The notes under the pieces were generated by a model. The model saw only the letters and a list, made by a program, of their open reading frames with translations, did not search any database and was not told where the DNA came from. Of a stretch of 64,000 nucleotides of DNA, positions 35,465-48,639 are shown piece after piece (position 1 is the stretch's first letter; the number at the start of each line of letters is the position of its first letter). Position numbers and translations under genes: made by a program. The DNA is from Congeria kusceri (taxonomy: Eukaryota; Mollusca; Bivalvia; Myida; Dreissenidae): assembly GCA_027627225.1 (NCBI GenBank), contig CM051036.1:34987426-35051425 (forward strand), in the 5' to 3' direction.

Positions 35465-35654
35465 CTACTTCTTTAAACTAGTCGTTGTTGATTTTTGAAA
35501 CATTTTCTGTATGGTTATTATATGAAGCAAAAGTATTCAATGCGTTATGTTATCAGTATTGATATTTTTATAAGTCTATTACTCAGAATCGCACATTTCA
35601 GCACGAATATTACGGTACTTAACAGTTCAATACTCTTTCTCCAACAACACTTAA

Positions 35655-36611
35655 GGACGTTCGCAACAGAAAGAAAATAATTGGGTTTATTTCTCCTTTT
35701 GCTTCCTTTTTTCTTTATTGTATATAGGTAACAATATACTAATTTCATCTCTAATGTCGATTCAAAATAAATATTTTTTATAGTAAAAGTTCATAAAGCA
35801 TATATAATAATCAAAACCACACTATGAAATGTATTCCAAACAAATTTAGTTCAGAAATGATCCATTAAATATCTTCATTCTATTGATACGTTGTTTATGT
35901 ATGTTAAAACGAAACAGGAAAAAGGCTACACTGGTACCCTATATGAAATCCAATAATCCCCAAACAAGTTTGGTGAGCCATTCTTTTTGTTAATGTTTTG
36001 GTGTAAATATACATTGGTGCATGTCTGTGCGAAATTTTAAACTATATACTTAAAACATTGATAAAATTCCAAACTGAAAAAGGGGCTTCGACAGGTACCG
36101 TATTAAAAACCCAATATTCCCCTATTTTTTAAGACTGTTTTTGTTTCAGTATACAATGACGCATGTATGTGGGATCTTTTAACAAAATCTGTCGTTTGGA
36201 ACAAAAGATATTCGTATATTTGATAAATTATTGATGTTTTCACAGGCAAATTTAATGCAAAATTCACCTTGTTAAGCGTCCATTACAAGTCATTTGGTAA
36301 ATGATAACTGTAGATAAAGCGCGTTTTATCATTAAACTGCACGTGTATATTACCAAACGAAACATTAAAAAATATGCATATAAAAATCTCCATCTTGTTT
36401 GAATATAAACGGTTTATATAATTCAACATTCTAAGTAACACAAACTGAAAAAAGGCTTCGACAGGTACCGTATTCAAAATTCAATATTTCCGGAAAAAGG
36501 CCGGTGACCCCTATTTTTTAAGACTGTTTTAGTTTTAGAATGTATGTTTGTGCCAAGTGTTAAGAAAATCTGTCGTTGGAAAAAAATTGAAGGAAATTGT
36601 TGCGAACGTCT
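35655..36611 (-). mobile_element. TTAA-flanked element with (A/G)GACGTTCGCAACA ends, copy A
   Basis: Bounded by TTAA (35651-35654 and 36612-36615) with ends GGACGTTCGCAACA and TGTTGCGAACGTCT. It is the reverse complement of the element at 44970-46177 and carries internal repeats with GACAGGTACCGTATT and TTTTTTAAGACTG. No transposase frame is visible. The right TTAA is shared with the next element. Confidence 0.8.
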
Positions 36612-36615
36612 TTAA

Positions 36616-37181
36616 AGGGACCTGTTAACAGATTGGCAAAGTGACAATTGTCAGCGCTTTTCATAGGTATTTTGGAAAACACGTGTATCACTCAGATACC
36701 GTTAAAGTACAAAACCAAATGTAAAAGTCCGTTCAGTTCTGAGCTTTTTTTATTTTCAAAGGTCACGTATGCGATTCCCGGCGAAGGCAAATTTTTAAAT
36801 TTAACTTGTTTTCTTAATATAATATTTGTTTTAGATTATTCAAGATGCTGTAGTTTTTGCAGTACTGGGCCCGTATTCACAAAGCTCCTTAGGGAAAACT
36901 TAAGTAAATTCCTTAAATTCAAAAAATTCCTTAAGTCTCTGGCTGTTACATGTATAGGTCTTTTAACATTAAAATGTTGTAAAATTGTAGATATTGCTTA
37001 CATGTTTAGTATTGCAGCCTTCTTTGTAGAGAAATCATTGGATTTCACTTAGAAAATTTGATCTGAAATTGTCACTTAAGTACAACTTAAGTTAAGATTT
37101 CCCTAAGGAGCTTTGTGAATACCAGCCCAGACATTTAATGACATTTTTATAAAATACCAAAAAATATGTGAACAAGTCCCT
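36616..37181. mobile_element. TTAA-type MITE (AGGGACCTGTTAACAG ends) interrupted by a second element
   Basis: Left end TTAA-AGGGACCTGTTAACAGATT; right end TGTGAACAAGTCCCT followed by a mutated TTCC. It belongs to the family of 17636-18088. A 266 bp palindromic element (36865-37130) has inserted in it. Confidence 0.75.
36865..37130. mobile_element. Nested palindromic element with CTGGGCCCGTATTCACAAAG ends
   Basis: Inverted ends CTGGGCCCGTATTCACAAAG and CTTTGTGAATACCAGCCCAG, then CTCCTTAGGGAAA/TTTCCCTAAGGAG. A related end pair (GTATTCCAGAAACAT / ATGTTTCTGGAATA) is at 60757-60940. Confidence 0.8.
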
Positions 37182-37772
37182 TTCCTAAACATGCTTAACA
37201 TTAAAATGTTACTTTCATTACTAACTGGAACGGAATAGCGCGTGAGTGAAATATTTATATTGGTGTATTTTTGTGTCAAAATTATGTTTTTTTTTTATCA
37301 TCAAAATATGTTTTAACCTATCCTATTAAAGAATGCAGATATTGAGCTTTACAAACTAATTTAGTTAACATGTATAGATTGTGGTACATAACTTTATTTG
37401 CAAACTTACCTTAGGTAAAAGACTTCAAACGAAAAGTAAAAACGATATGGCCGTGTATGTGCTTATTATAATTACAATTCTATTCTACATTTAGTTAATA
37501 CATCTAACTACACGTACCTTTGTACTATAAGGCATTGAAACTATTATAATGTACTTTCCCAACTTGTATGTAATATTTTTAAGAAATATTTTCTTATTCC
37601 AACCAATGCGGAAATAAATGTATGCATGTTAAACATTGGCAGTATTCTACTACATGTATAATTTAAAAAACTCATGTTGTTAAAATACTTCACAAAACAT
37701 ATAAAGAAGCGTACAGCGCGAATTCATGAAGTTCGAAAAAAAAAACAGTTTTGAAAATAGCTAAAATCCATT

Positions 37773-38050
37773 TGAGGCGTGTCGTGGGAAAATCGGGCTA
37801 AATGAATGTGCGTAAAGTATCGTCCCGAATAAGCCTGTGCAGTCCGCACAGGCTAATCCGGAACGACACTTTCCGCTGACAGTGGATTTATGTTTAGAAC
37901 AGACTTTTTATTTTATTTATTTTTTATTGAAACAGAAAATACCATTAAAGCGGAAAGTGTCGTCCTGGATAAGCCTGTGCGGACTGCACAGGCTGATCCA
38001 GAACGACACTTTATGCAGATGCATTAAGCCCGGGTTACCACGACACGCCC
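37773..38050. mobile_element. Four-fold palindromic repeat, copy 3
   Basis: The longest copy, starting TGAGGCGTGTCGTGGG and ending CCACGACACGCCC, with a T/A-rich expansion in the middle near 37905. It abuts the left end of the large nested palindrome at 38051. Confidence 0.85.
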
Positions 38051-38274
38051 ATGGCGTACCATTAGGTCATAAATTACTAAAACCTGGTCCGACCAGGTAG
38101 GGGCAGGTCCTACCTCCTGATGAATTTCGACCCATTTCGACCCTTTAGTGCGCAATGTTAGAACCCCTGGTATTAGGCCTATTAGGTCCTAAATTGGTAC
38201 GACCTGGTCCGACCTGGAAGAAGCAAGTCCGACCAGGTCGGACCTGAGGTAGGGGCTGGTACGACCTAATTTAA

Positions 38275-38653
38275 AGACGATTTCGGTAGTTTTTTTCTGC
38301 ACATCTTTTCGCGTATCAGTGCATTTGATTTAAATCTTCAAAATGTGAAGTGTCTTGACAGGTACTAATATTTATTAAATATTGTGTACACTGTAATTAT
38401 CAACTAGAATCAAATATATTCATAATAATTGCCATGATTATAGAATAAAAACAACACACATTATTTCAAAAATGCATTTACGGGTAGGTCATTTACATGC
38501 ATTTTCCAAAAATCTAATTCGGTGTTTGGATTTATGGGATTTATTATTAGGGGATTTATTACTATTATATCATTGTATTAGGCATTGAAAGATCTGCAAA
38601 ATATGTTAAAATGAAATGTTTTCATATAAGGGAAAAAAATGTAGAAATCGTCT
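38275..38653. mobile_element. TTAA-flanked MITE with AGACGATTTC ends (379 bp)
   Basis: TTAA at 38271-38274 and 38654-38657, with ends AGACGATTTC and GAAATCGTCT. The terminal AGACG is shared with the AGACGTTCGC family. The interior is AT-rich and non-coding. It splits the palindromic ACCTGGTCCGACC region of the host element. Confidence 0.75.
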
Positions 38654-38731
38654 TTAAACAGTTACAACCTGGTTGGACCAGACCCTACCTCAGGTCAGGT
38701 GGGACTAACTCCTATCGATTTAGGACCTAAT

Positions 38732-39849
38732 TACGGAATCCGGTTAGGCCATATGAAATATCGTGCCTCTTACGGCAAGGCCGAGACACGAGAATTGCGC
38801 GAAACACGAAGCGAGACACGATATTCCCGCGAGACACGAGCGAGGCACGATATTGTAACACGAGATCTCGCACTGTCGCAGTATCCCATACCACGATATC
38901 TCGCGGCAAAATATCGTGTCTCGCTTCCTGTTTCGCGCAATTCTCGTGTCTCGCGGTAAACTATCGTGCCTCGCTTCGTGTCTCGCGCAATTTTTCTCGT
39001 GCCTCGCGTTTAGAGGTCGAGGCACGAGATGCGGAGCGAGACAAGAAGCGATACACGATATTCAGGCGAGACACGAAGCGAGGCACGATATTATATCGTT
39101 CAATTATCGCCCGAATCTCGAGTATCGCGGTATATTTTCAAACCACGATACTCGAAACACGAAGCGAGACACGAGAATCGGGCGACACACGAAGCGAGGC
39201 ACGATATTGTATCGTTCAAATATCGCCCGAATATCGAGTCCGCCTGAATATCGTGTCTCGCTTCGCATCTCGTGTCTCGACCTATGATCGCGAGGCAAGA
39301 GAATTGGGCGAGACACGAAGCGAGGCACGATATTTTACCGCGAGACACGAAGCAAGACACGATACTCGATAATCGTGTGATATTTGAACGATACAATATC
39401 GTGCCTAGCTTCGTGTCTCGCGCAATTCTCGCTTCGTGTTTCGTGTATCGTGGTTTGAAAATATACCGCGAGACACGAGAATCGGGCGATATTTGAACGA
39501 TATAATATCGTGCCTCGCTTCGTGTCTCGCTTGAATATCGTGTATCGCTTCGTGTCTCGCTTCGCATCTCGTGCCTCGACCTTTGAACGCGAGGCACGAG
39601 AATTGCGCGAGACACAAAGCGAGGCACGATATTTTAACGCGAGACATGAAGCGAGACACGAGAATTGCGCGAAACACCAAGCGAGACACGATATTTTACC
39701 GCGAGATTTCGTGGTATGGGATACTGCGACAGTGCGAGATATAGTTTTACAGTATCTTCATGTCTCGCGGGAATGTCGCATCTCGCTTCGTGTTTCGCGC
39801 CAATCTCTTGCCTTGCGTTCAAGGCTCGAGACACTAACCGGATTCCGTA
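38732..39849. repeat. CGAGACACGA/TCGTGTCTCG word cluster within TACGGAATCCGGTTAG ends
   Basis: TACGGAATCCGGTTAG (38732-38747) is mirrored by CTAACCGGATTCCGTA (39834-39849). Between them the words CGAGACACGA, AAGCGAGGCACGATAT and their complements recur many times in both orientations, with CpG density far above the surroundings. The segment could form very many alternative hairpins. Confidence 0.85.
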
Positions 39850-39865
39850 CCTAATGGTACGCCAT

Positions 39866-40663
39866 ACACGCGTCATTTGTAAACTGGGTGTTTCGGTGCG
39901 CCTTTATAATTAAACTACACTCATCACCACTCTCTGCGCGGCGTTTTAAGAGTAAAGAATGACAACCGACTCCCTAGCTAGCAGCGAAACGGTCAGCCTT
40001 CCAAAACTATTTTTCACGTCGCGACATCTTAATGGCTGTCCATTAATCAGCAGACATACAGCATGCCCACAAGTATGTTGGGAGTAAACAGGCGCGGAAG
40101 ACAGGATTTTGAGTTAGAGTGTATTCAGTTACTGAAAAAAGCTGCCATCAAACGGCTATTGGTGCTTGAAACGTACTGGCACAGATATATAGGAAAGGTG
40201 AAATATGGAAAGAAAGAAACTATTTAACGAAACTAACGGAAACGTGGGTTTGAATATGACAACTAACTGACTGAAGAACACATGAATGGCAACGAAATGC
40301 ATAAGTTTATATATTTTGCGAGTTTTAAAGTCTAATGTTTGACAATTTTAGAGGGGGTGTACGCCGCTTCCGCCCCCACTAAATCCGCTAATGGTAAACG
40401 TGCACACTAAAATAAGGGACACTTAACCTTCGTTTCTTACAAATTCACATAGTAGCACTGAACTAGGTTTGTTTCGTATTTGCATTTATTTGCGTACGAT
40501 AAGTAGGGCAAAATACCGGATTATATATTTTTTAACATACAGTTTTGCTAAAAATCGTGAGGTTATTTCGTTGTTATCCTAACAACTGGTCAGGTGTAAA
40601 AAGTGGTCACAGGAATTAAAAAGTTACAATTTTAAAAAGCGCAATACAGTACTATTGCGAGGA
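39866..40663. other. Upstream region of the transglutaminase gene
   Basis: About 800 bases between the nested palindrome and the first coding exon. No TATA box stands out. The ATG at 40664 has G at -3 and +4; no upstream in-frame ATG extends the frame. Confidence 0.4.
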
Positions 40664-42440
40664 ATGGACAGCTTCTTTCACTTCGACCCAATTTTTCCAA
40701 GAAGCATGTTACGCCGTAGATCTTTTCTAGACGGCTTTGGGACGGTCTCCTCCCAACCATCGACCCGACGGTCTCTTGCATCGACTTCGATCTCCCGATC
40801 GGAGAGTGAAGAGAATACTAACGATCGTCGCCGAGATATGCCGATTAATGTTGATATTGAGCTGGAACCGACGAGTTCCCGCCGAATTCCTCGCATTGTT
40901 CCAAGAAGCAGACGAAGTACGTTCAGCTATGGCGACGAGTCACATGACATTCCTTTGCGCGTGGAATACAGCACCGGAAATGAGGTTACTGACAGAGTTG
41001 AAATTCCATCCAAAGTGCACGTGGAACTTGAACGTAGAGATGTCCGAGAGATTCCGATTGTTCCGGAGAGGTCATCCATAACTGGCAGACGAGAGTTTAG
41101 GAGTCGCGCGGAAAGTGATGATGATGATGATGATGACAATCGTCGGAGACGCGATGGTACTATGGGACAAAACAATGCCGAGGGAGATGTAAAAGGTATG
41201 GTACTAAAATTTTATAGATCTATGCAAATAGCCACATATTTTCTATGACACAATATCTGTTATATATAATTAAAGATATATTTTAACATAGTTTGGCCAT
41301 ATTTTGTGTAATATACATAAATAGAATTATCATAGCTGCACCTTTTCGTTGTATGCAAACTGCACAAGAATTCATTCATTTATGGTATATTCCTTTTATC
41401 CCCCCCCCCCAAAAAAAAAGAAGAGATTACCTAAATGAAACCGTTCCATAACTCGATAATATTTATGAGTAATATATTTGAATATATATATAGGTTGAGT
41501 TTAAGCAATAAACAGTTTGAAAGCAATGTGCATGCAGTGTATACGGTAATCGTATGCGTAATGATATTGTTGTTAAACTGATTTGAAAGATCCAAAATAA
41601 CGTAGCTCTCTCAAGCACAGAATTTAGTCTTATAGTCGTCTGGATATAAACATGTCTGAATGCAATTTTCAAGATAGCTAAAAGTCAAATACGCTGACAA
41701 ACGATCCAACACGATGACTCAGGCGTAGCAAATCTATTTATCGCAATTTACTGTGATAAAACGTAACTATGATGTACAACCACTGCTATACAATACATTA
41801 ATGTTGTCATGTTTGTACTAGTATAATCTGTGATAGCCATAGAGCGTCGGGTGACTAGCATGGCCATATTGCGCGCCGCCTGTCACAGGCAGAAACTATT
41901 ACTTTTCTAACATAATGAAACACAATTCTGACACAATCAACCTAACAGGGCCCGTATTCAGTTATTCACCAACACATTCTTAGACTGAAGAATGAAGATT
42001 CTTAACTCCGATCTCTTCAAAACACTAAATACTGGCACACGACCGCCATGTTATAACCATTCGTTGCATTGCATTTCTTCAGTGCGCTAGACGTTATTTA
42101 CGAGTGCTGAAGAACAAACAATAATATCATGACTCAGGGACAGCTTTTTTGTAACTCGTTAATTCCCTTGACTAACTAAAAACGCAGACAGCGTTGTAGG
42201 ATCATATTTTTCACATGCCTGTGAAAAATAGGATCTCATTTGTCACATGTACAAGTGTAAAGAATGTGATAGGCCAAAAACGGGGTATCCGTACGGTTCA
42301 TATTTTTCACATATTTTATGGTGAAATTGTATCGCGACAATCGATGAAATTAATATTTGGAGCACAATTATACAGTACTCATCATCATTATTATCATCAT
42401 CATCATCATCATTATCATCATCATCATCATCATCATCATA

Positions 42441-42478
<38 letters not shown>

Positions 42479-45400
42479 CGTTATCATCGTCATCAATTAT
42501 TCTCGTCATCACCATTATTATCATTATAGTTAACGTCATCATCAATATTGTCATCACAATGAGAAACTAAGCACTATTTAGGAGCTATATACTAATGTAT
42601 GCATGCGCTTAATCGTTAGTCAATACGTTTGTACGGTCTAATTATAACAGAGAAACGCATATTCTCGTACGTCCATACGTATGTACACCATTTTATTGGG
42701 ATATTAACGATTGCACGTATCAGAACGTACGTACAAAAAACGTCTTATTTTGGATTATTAAAACCAAAATAACCATGCATATGTCCGCCCGAACTAGAAT
42801 ATACGTATATACGGACGGTAATATATTGACCTTATTAGAACCTTCGTACATTTTGGTACGTACGTTTGGACATTTTAGTCTCGTACCGTACCGTACCTAA
42901 CCGTATCTAACCGTACCGTACCTAACCGTACCGTACCGTACCTTTCCATACCATACCATACATGCCATGCCGCACCATATCGTATCACACCATGCATACC
43001 GTACCGTACCGTAAATCATACCCTTATTTTTCGGGCACACACAGTGTGAAAAATAGGATTATGTTGTAACAAATTCACTTTTTTTTTTATTTGAACACTT
43101 TTTTTCATGTGTGAAGAATATGATTTGAGTGCTTATCAAAAACTGGACTCGATCACAAATTTCACAGAAAATGTAAAGAATGAGATTGCGAGGTGTGACG
43201 AATGAGATCCTATTTTTTACACCTGTGAAAAATATGATTTGTGAAAAATATGGTCCTACACAGCGCAGAAAGACTCTTTGCGACCAAAGAAACTAAAAGC
43301 ATGTGAATTATTAGTGCATTATTGCTAGGAAGGAAACATATGTCGGAAAGATGTTCATTTACCAACCAAACTTTGTAGTATTGGGTATCATTCAATAATA
43401 TACGTATGCTTCCATAGACTGGGCGGACCAGCCTGATACAGCTAGTATAATCGAAGAACAAAGAGAGAGGTTGATTAACGTCATCGTTAATTCTTGTAGA
43501 ACGGTAAAGACTGAAAATACACAAAATGAAATATTTTAAACACAGTAATAGTAATTTAAACAACGGTTAATTTACACAGAGTTCCAGAGTTTATATACCC
43601 AACAGGTAAACTTTAATGTAACCAATTACAGTTTATGCAAGTGTTTAAGGAAAATTTACAAGACAAATAATGTACAGTGTACGAATCGACTAATGGTACG
43701 AATAATCTGGATACTAACAATGTTAAAAATACTGAGAAACAGAAAATTACGGATACTTATAGCAAGCGAATCAATAGAAAGTTTAATTAATGGCTATAAA
43801 ATCGAAAACAAATGTTATACATACACTGTAGTGACCATAAAAGCACCAAAAAGACAGAATTTTGGAGCTTAGGAACATGCCGTTTCTCCCATGCGAAACT
43901 TACAACACAAAGAATTTTTAAAGTTGCAAAAACCTGATTCAATTTACCAAACAGCACAATACGATATGATAATACAAATTAATTTGTACGTAACCAACAC
44001 ATATTTTTCAAGCTAATTATCTAATGCAAACGGAATTATATACATGCCAGTTAACAAGTCAATCTGCAATGAACCACGCAAAAAACCCGATGAAGCTGGG
44101 TAGTTAGGAGCATCGATTGTTGGTGATTCGTAGCCTACTGAGTCAAAAGTAAATCATACAATGCTTGCTCTCGATTTCCCATCCTACAGTTTAAAATTAA
44201 TACATTGCAGTAATTTGTTGTCAAAATATTCATAATAAGACTCGGTAACAAGAAACAGTACTTTCGCAATAAGTAAAAGAACCGATGTAGCGCATTGATT
44301 TAGTGGTTTCATTCCAAGACACCCAGGTGAATATTTCGGTTACAAACAAGTAAATTGCAAAAATGGGGGTCGCCATTAGTTTTACGTAACATTTTTAAAA
44401 TAAATTGACCATTTTAGAAACTGTAATTGTAATACATTACATGGTATACACATTATAATACACATGACATTATTTATGTTAATTAAATATAAGGTAAGAA
44501 AACAGGCGGGCATTTTTGCTGTTCTGAAGAAGGACCCTTTCAGGTTCTGATTTACTGACTCGTAGCCTGCAAAGTAAAGAAGAAGTCTTCCTCGATACCG
44601 GTTTTGCAAATTACCCTCTCAAAAGACCGTTGTCTTAACACTCAAATATTACACAAGACTAACGTACACAAAAGGGCCAAATGACCCTGGGTCGCTCATC
44701 TGAGTTTAATGAACCATATTGGCTTGTAAACGATTAAAAGCGAATTCATAGATGTTTGAAGTAAAACATTGACACATTAACAATGGGTAACTGACGGCAA
44801 TGTTTTTAGTGATCAAAACAATTTAAAGAAATATGGTAGATAGTAAGAACATTTCTGTGAAATTATTTCAAATCCAGCAGGTGTTTCAGACAAGATTTTC
44901 AAAGAATTCAATTTAGCCAATAATATATGGAAACCTGCCCCACCACCTGCATAGTGGCCATGTTTTTAAAGACGTTCGCAACAATTTCCTTCATTTTTTT
45001 TCCACGACAGATTTTCTTAAAACTTGGCACAAACATGCATCAATGTATCCTCAAACTAAAACAGTCTTAAAAAATAGGAGTCACCGGCCTTTTTCCGGAA
45101 ATATTGAATTTTGAATACGGTACCTGTCGAAGCGTTTTTTCAATTTGTGTCACTTAGACTGTTGAATAATATAAAGCGTTTATATTAAAACAAGATGGAG
45201 ATTTTTAAATGCATCTTTTTTTTTATAAATGTTTCGTTTGGTAATATACAAATGCTGTGTAATGATAAAACGCGCTTTATCTACAGTTATCATTTACCAA
45301 ATGACTTGTAATGGACGCTTAACAAGGTGAATTTTGCATTAAATTTGCCTGTGAACACATCAACAATTTATCAAATATACGAATATCTTTTGTTCCAAAC

Positions 45401-48400
45401 GACAGATTTTGTTAAAAGATCCCACATACATGCGTCATTGTATACTGAAACTGAACCAGTCTTAAAAAATAGGGGTCACCGGCCTTATTCCGGAAATATT
45501 GGGTTTTTAATACGGTACCCGTCGAAACCCCTTTTTCAGTTTGGATTTGTATCAATGTTTTAAGTATAAAGGATAGTTTTTTTTAAAACAAGGTTATGGT
45601 TCTTTCAAATGGTATGTTTGTACATGCTTTGTTTGGCAAAATACATGTGTATGTTGATAATTAAAACGCTGTACCTACATGTACTGCTTAAATAATGAAT
45701 TTGAGTGGACATTTAATTGTGTCAAATAGGAACTAATCATGCTTTCTGATTTTTATCAAATGCGTATTTTGTTCCAAGAGACAGATTTTCTTAAAATTTC
45801 GCACATACATGCATCAATGTGTACTTACACCAAAACATTAATAAAAAGAATGTCTCACCGAACTTGTTTGGGAAATATTGGATTTCATATAGGGTACCTG
45901 TATAGCCTTGTTCCTGTTTTGTTTTAACATACATAAACAACGTATCAATAGAATGGAGATATTTAATGGATCATTTCTGAACTAAATTTGTTTGGAAATA
46001 CATTGCGTAAGTGTGTTTTTGAGTATTATATATGCATTATGAACGTTTACTTTTAAAATATTTATTTTGATGGGACATAAGAGATGAAATTAGTATATTG
46101 TAACCTATATACACTAAAGAAAAAACGAAGCAAAAAGAGAAATTAACCCAATTATTTTCTTTTTGTTGCGAACGTCTTTAAACGAATCGAAGTAAGGTGA
46201 CATATTTTTGTAAAATTATTTCGAAATCAAGCCAGTGGTTTCTGAGAGTTTAAACTGAGTTTTCAAAATAGCCATATAAGGAAAAAGGCCTCGCCGCATG
46301 GCAGCCATGTTATAACAAATCAAAGTAATTGGAAGTATTTTGGAAGCGGACCAGGCAAAAACATTTCTGTAAAATTATTTTGAAGTCCATTTAATAGTAT
46401 CAGACAAGAAGATTTTGAAAAGTTTCAATAAATCCATATAAGGAAAAGTGCCCCGCCCCCCTGGTGGCTATGTTTTTTAACGAATCAAAATGATTTGAAG
46501 ACATTTTACAGAGGGTCACCCAAGGAACATTTCTGTGAAATTATTTTGAAATCCAGCCAGTGGTTTCGGGCAAGAAGATTTTTAGTTTTCAATATAGCCA
46601 TATAAGGAAAACTGCCCCGGCCCCCCCCCCCCCCCCCTGGCGACCATGTCTTTTTTTTGTAATCAAAATGATTTAAAGAAATTTTGTAAAGGGTCACACA
46701 AGGAATATTTCTGTAAAATTATCCAGCCATTGGTTTCTGACAAGGAGATTGATAAAATTTTCAATATAGCCAAATAAGGAAAACTGCCCCGCCCCCTGGC
46801 GACCATGTTTTTTTTTTAAGAATCAAAATAATTTAAAGAAATTTGGTAGAGGGTCACACAAGGAACATTTCGGTAAAATTATTTTGAAATCCAGCCAGTG
46901 GTTTCTGACAAGAAGATTTTAAAAGTTTTCCATTTTTAAAGCTTTAGGTTGCTATGGCAACCATTTTTTTCCAGATATTCAAATGAATTGAAGGAATTTG
47001 TTAAAGGACCATCCCAGCAACATTCTGCCAAGTTTGGTAAAAATCACCCAAGCGGTTTCAGAGAATTAGTTGTTTGAGTTAACTGTTGACTACGACGATG
47101 ACGACGGACGACAACGACGGGCGACGGACAGTGACTGACCAGAATAGCTCTCCCATGAGCACTTCGTGTTCAGGTGAGTTAAAAAGAGACCAGGGCTCGA
47201 ACCCCCGGACCCCCGAATCAAAAGACTGTCACGTTGAGCATTCGTTGTTTCACAAATTTTAACGAAAAGAACATAAGTATCCCTCTAAGTCTTATTAAAT
47301 CGGTTTGCATCTATTGATCCATTTCAACGGATGATTTTATTCCATTATCGACACGTTATTTCCAATACATTTTTGTGTTTTTAGAGTAATTTTGAAAATG
47401 TCAATTTCCTATCAATAGGTCCCTTTAATATTTAATTAATATCGTGAAATTTCTTAAACACATACAATTTGAATTTACAGAAAACAATCCGGATGATGAA
47501 AAAGAATGCCTGAAAATCATCGCTATTGACTACCATGTGGCTGATAATGCGCATGCGCACAACACTCACAAGTTTCCGCACGTGGCAAAGGGAGAACTTG
47601 TTGTGCGTCGCGGACAAAAATTTGACGTCACTTTGGAACTTAACGGAAATTTCGACATCTATAAAGACAGGCTACAGATCACTTTTCAGATAGGTGGGTC
47701 ATTAATTACTATTGGAATACTCACAGGAATCCGACAAAAAATTAAGAAAAAAACAAACAACAACAACAACAAACAATCGGACAACTCTGTATAAAGGTCC
47801 AATGTTCGATTTGTCCAGTAGTGTTTTGCGCTTGAAATGTTTCATTAAATATAAGCCTCAGAACCGTTTAGTAAGGTCGTCTACATAAAGCTATGTTGTA
47901 ACAATACATCGTCTTGTTAATTTTTTTTTTTGCATTAAAAATACATTCACTTTTCTTTTCAGATTTTTCTGCTTGTTGGAACAGAACGTCTATTAATGAA
48001 TCTACTATTTCTTTACCATTTTCTCTGTGTGATACAATAAAAAAAATCAAATTTGTTTTCAGGTCGCAAGTCGCAACCCGGTAAAGGAAACATTGTAAAT
48101 TTGACGGTTCCCGACAGAACGTTTACCTCGCGCTGGAAAACAGTAATCGAGTCCAACCAGGGAACCACGCTGCACATCGCCATTACCCCGGATGTCAGTT
48201 GCATGGTGGGCGAATGGAAAATGGCGGCTGATTTGAAGAAAGTTGAATTAGACGAACATAATGCCAATTCTCATCACAATGTCGGCAACGTGACACTGTT
48301 TATACTCTTCAACCCATGGGCTAAGGGTCTGTTACCTTTGAAGCGATTTTTTTTATTATATTATTTAATTTAACCATTAAATAATTAACCGACTTAAATG

Positions 48401-48596
48401 CTATTATAGACATGTAGCAACCAAAATAATAACTCACGATTGTGTTGTTATTGTAAGAGACAATAACAATATAGGTCCTGATCGGACAGTACCGATTGGG
48501 ATTAATACAATGTAACAATGTTGATAACAGCTTCGTTCTAGTATATTGCCTTGATGACTTAAAAGCATTGATTACGCATTATTTGTTTTGATATAA

Positions 48597-48639
<43 letters not shown>

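Larger units (their letters stand above)
38051..39865. mobile_element. 1.8 kb nested palindromic element
   Basis: The outer ends ATGGCGTACCATTAGGT and ACCTAATGGTACGCCAT are perfect inverted repeats. Inside are ACCTGGTCCGACC-type palindromic blocks at 38080-38270 and 38660-38720, a TTAA-flanked MITE (38275-38653), and the CGAGACACGA cluster (38732-39849). No protein family is recognised, and the many open frames on both strands come from the repeated words. Confidence 0.8.
42191..43265. mobile_element. TIR element with GCGTTGTAGGATCATATTTT ends in transglutaminase intron 1
   Basis: The left end GCGTTGTAGGATCATATTTT is mirrored by AAAATATGGTCCTACACAGCGC on the right. Further copies of TGAAAAATAGGAT-type words lie near both ends. 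The interior carries the ATC microsatellite and the TACCG array. No coding content. Confidence 0.65.

Noticed and set aside
38699..39913. Many overlapping open frames with RHEARHD-type repeats
   Set aside because: They arise on both strands from the CGAGACACGA word cluster and are not proteins.
40737..41081. 114-residue frame inside transglutaminase exon 1
   Set aside because: Out of frame with the exon that splices correctly to the transglutaminase body; a shadow frame.
42215..42557. Poly-His and poly-Asp open frames
   Set aside because: Products of the ATC microsatellite.
45327..45927. Short frames with related peptides
   Set aside because: They come from the internal repeats of the AGACGTTCGC element, not a transposase.
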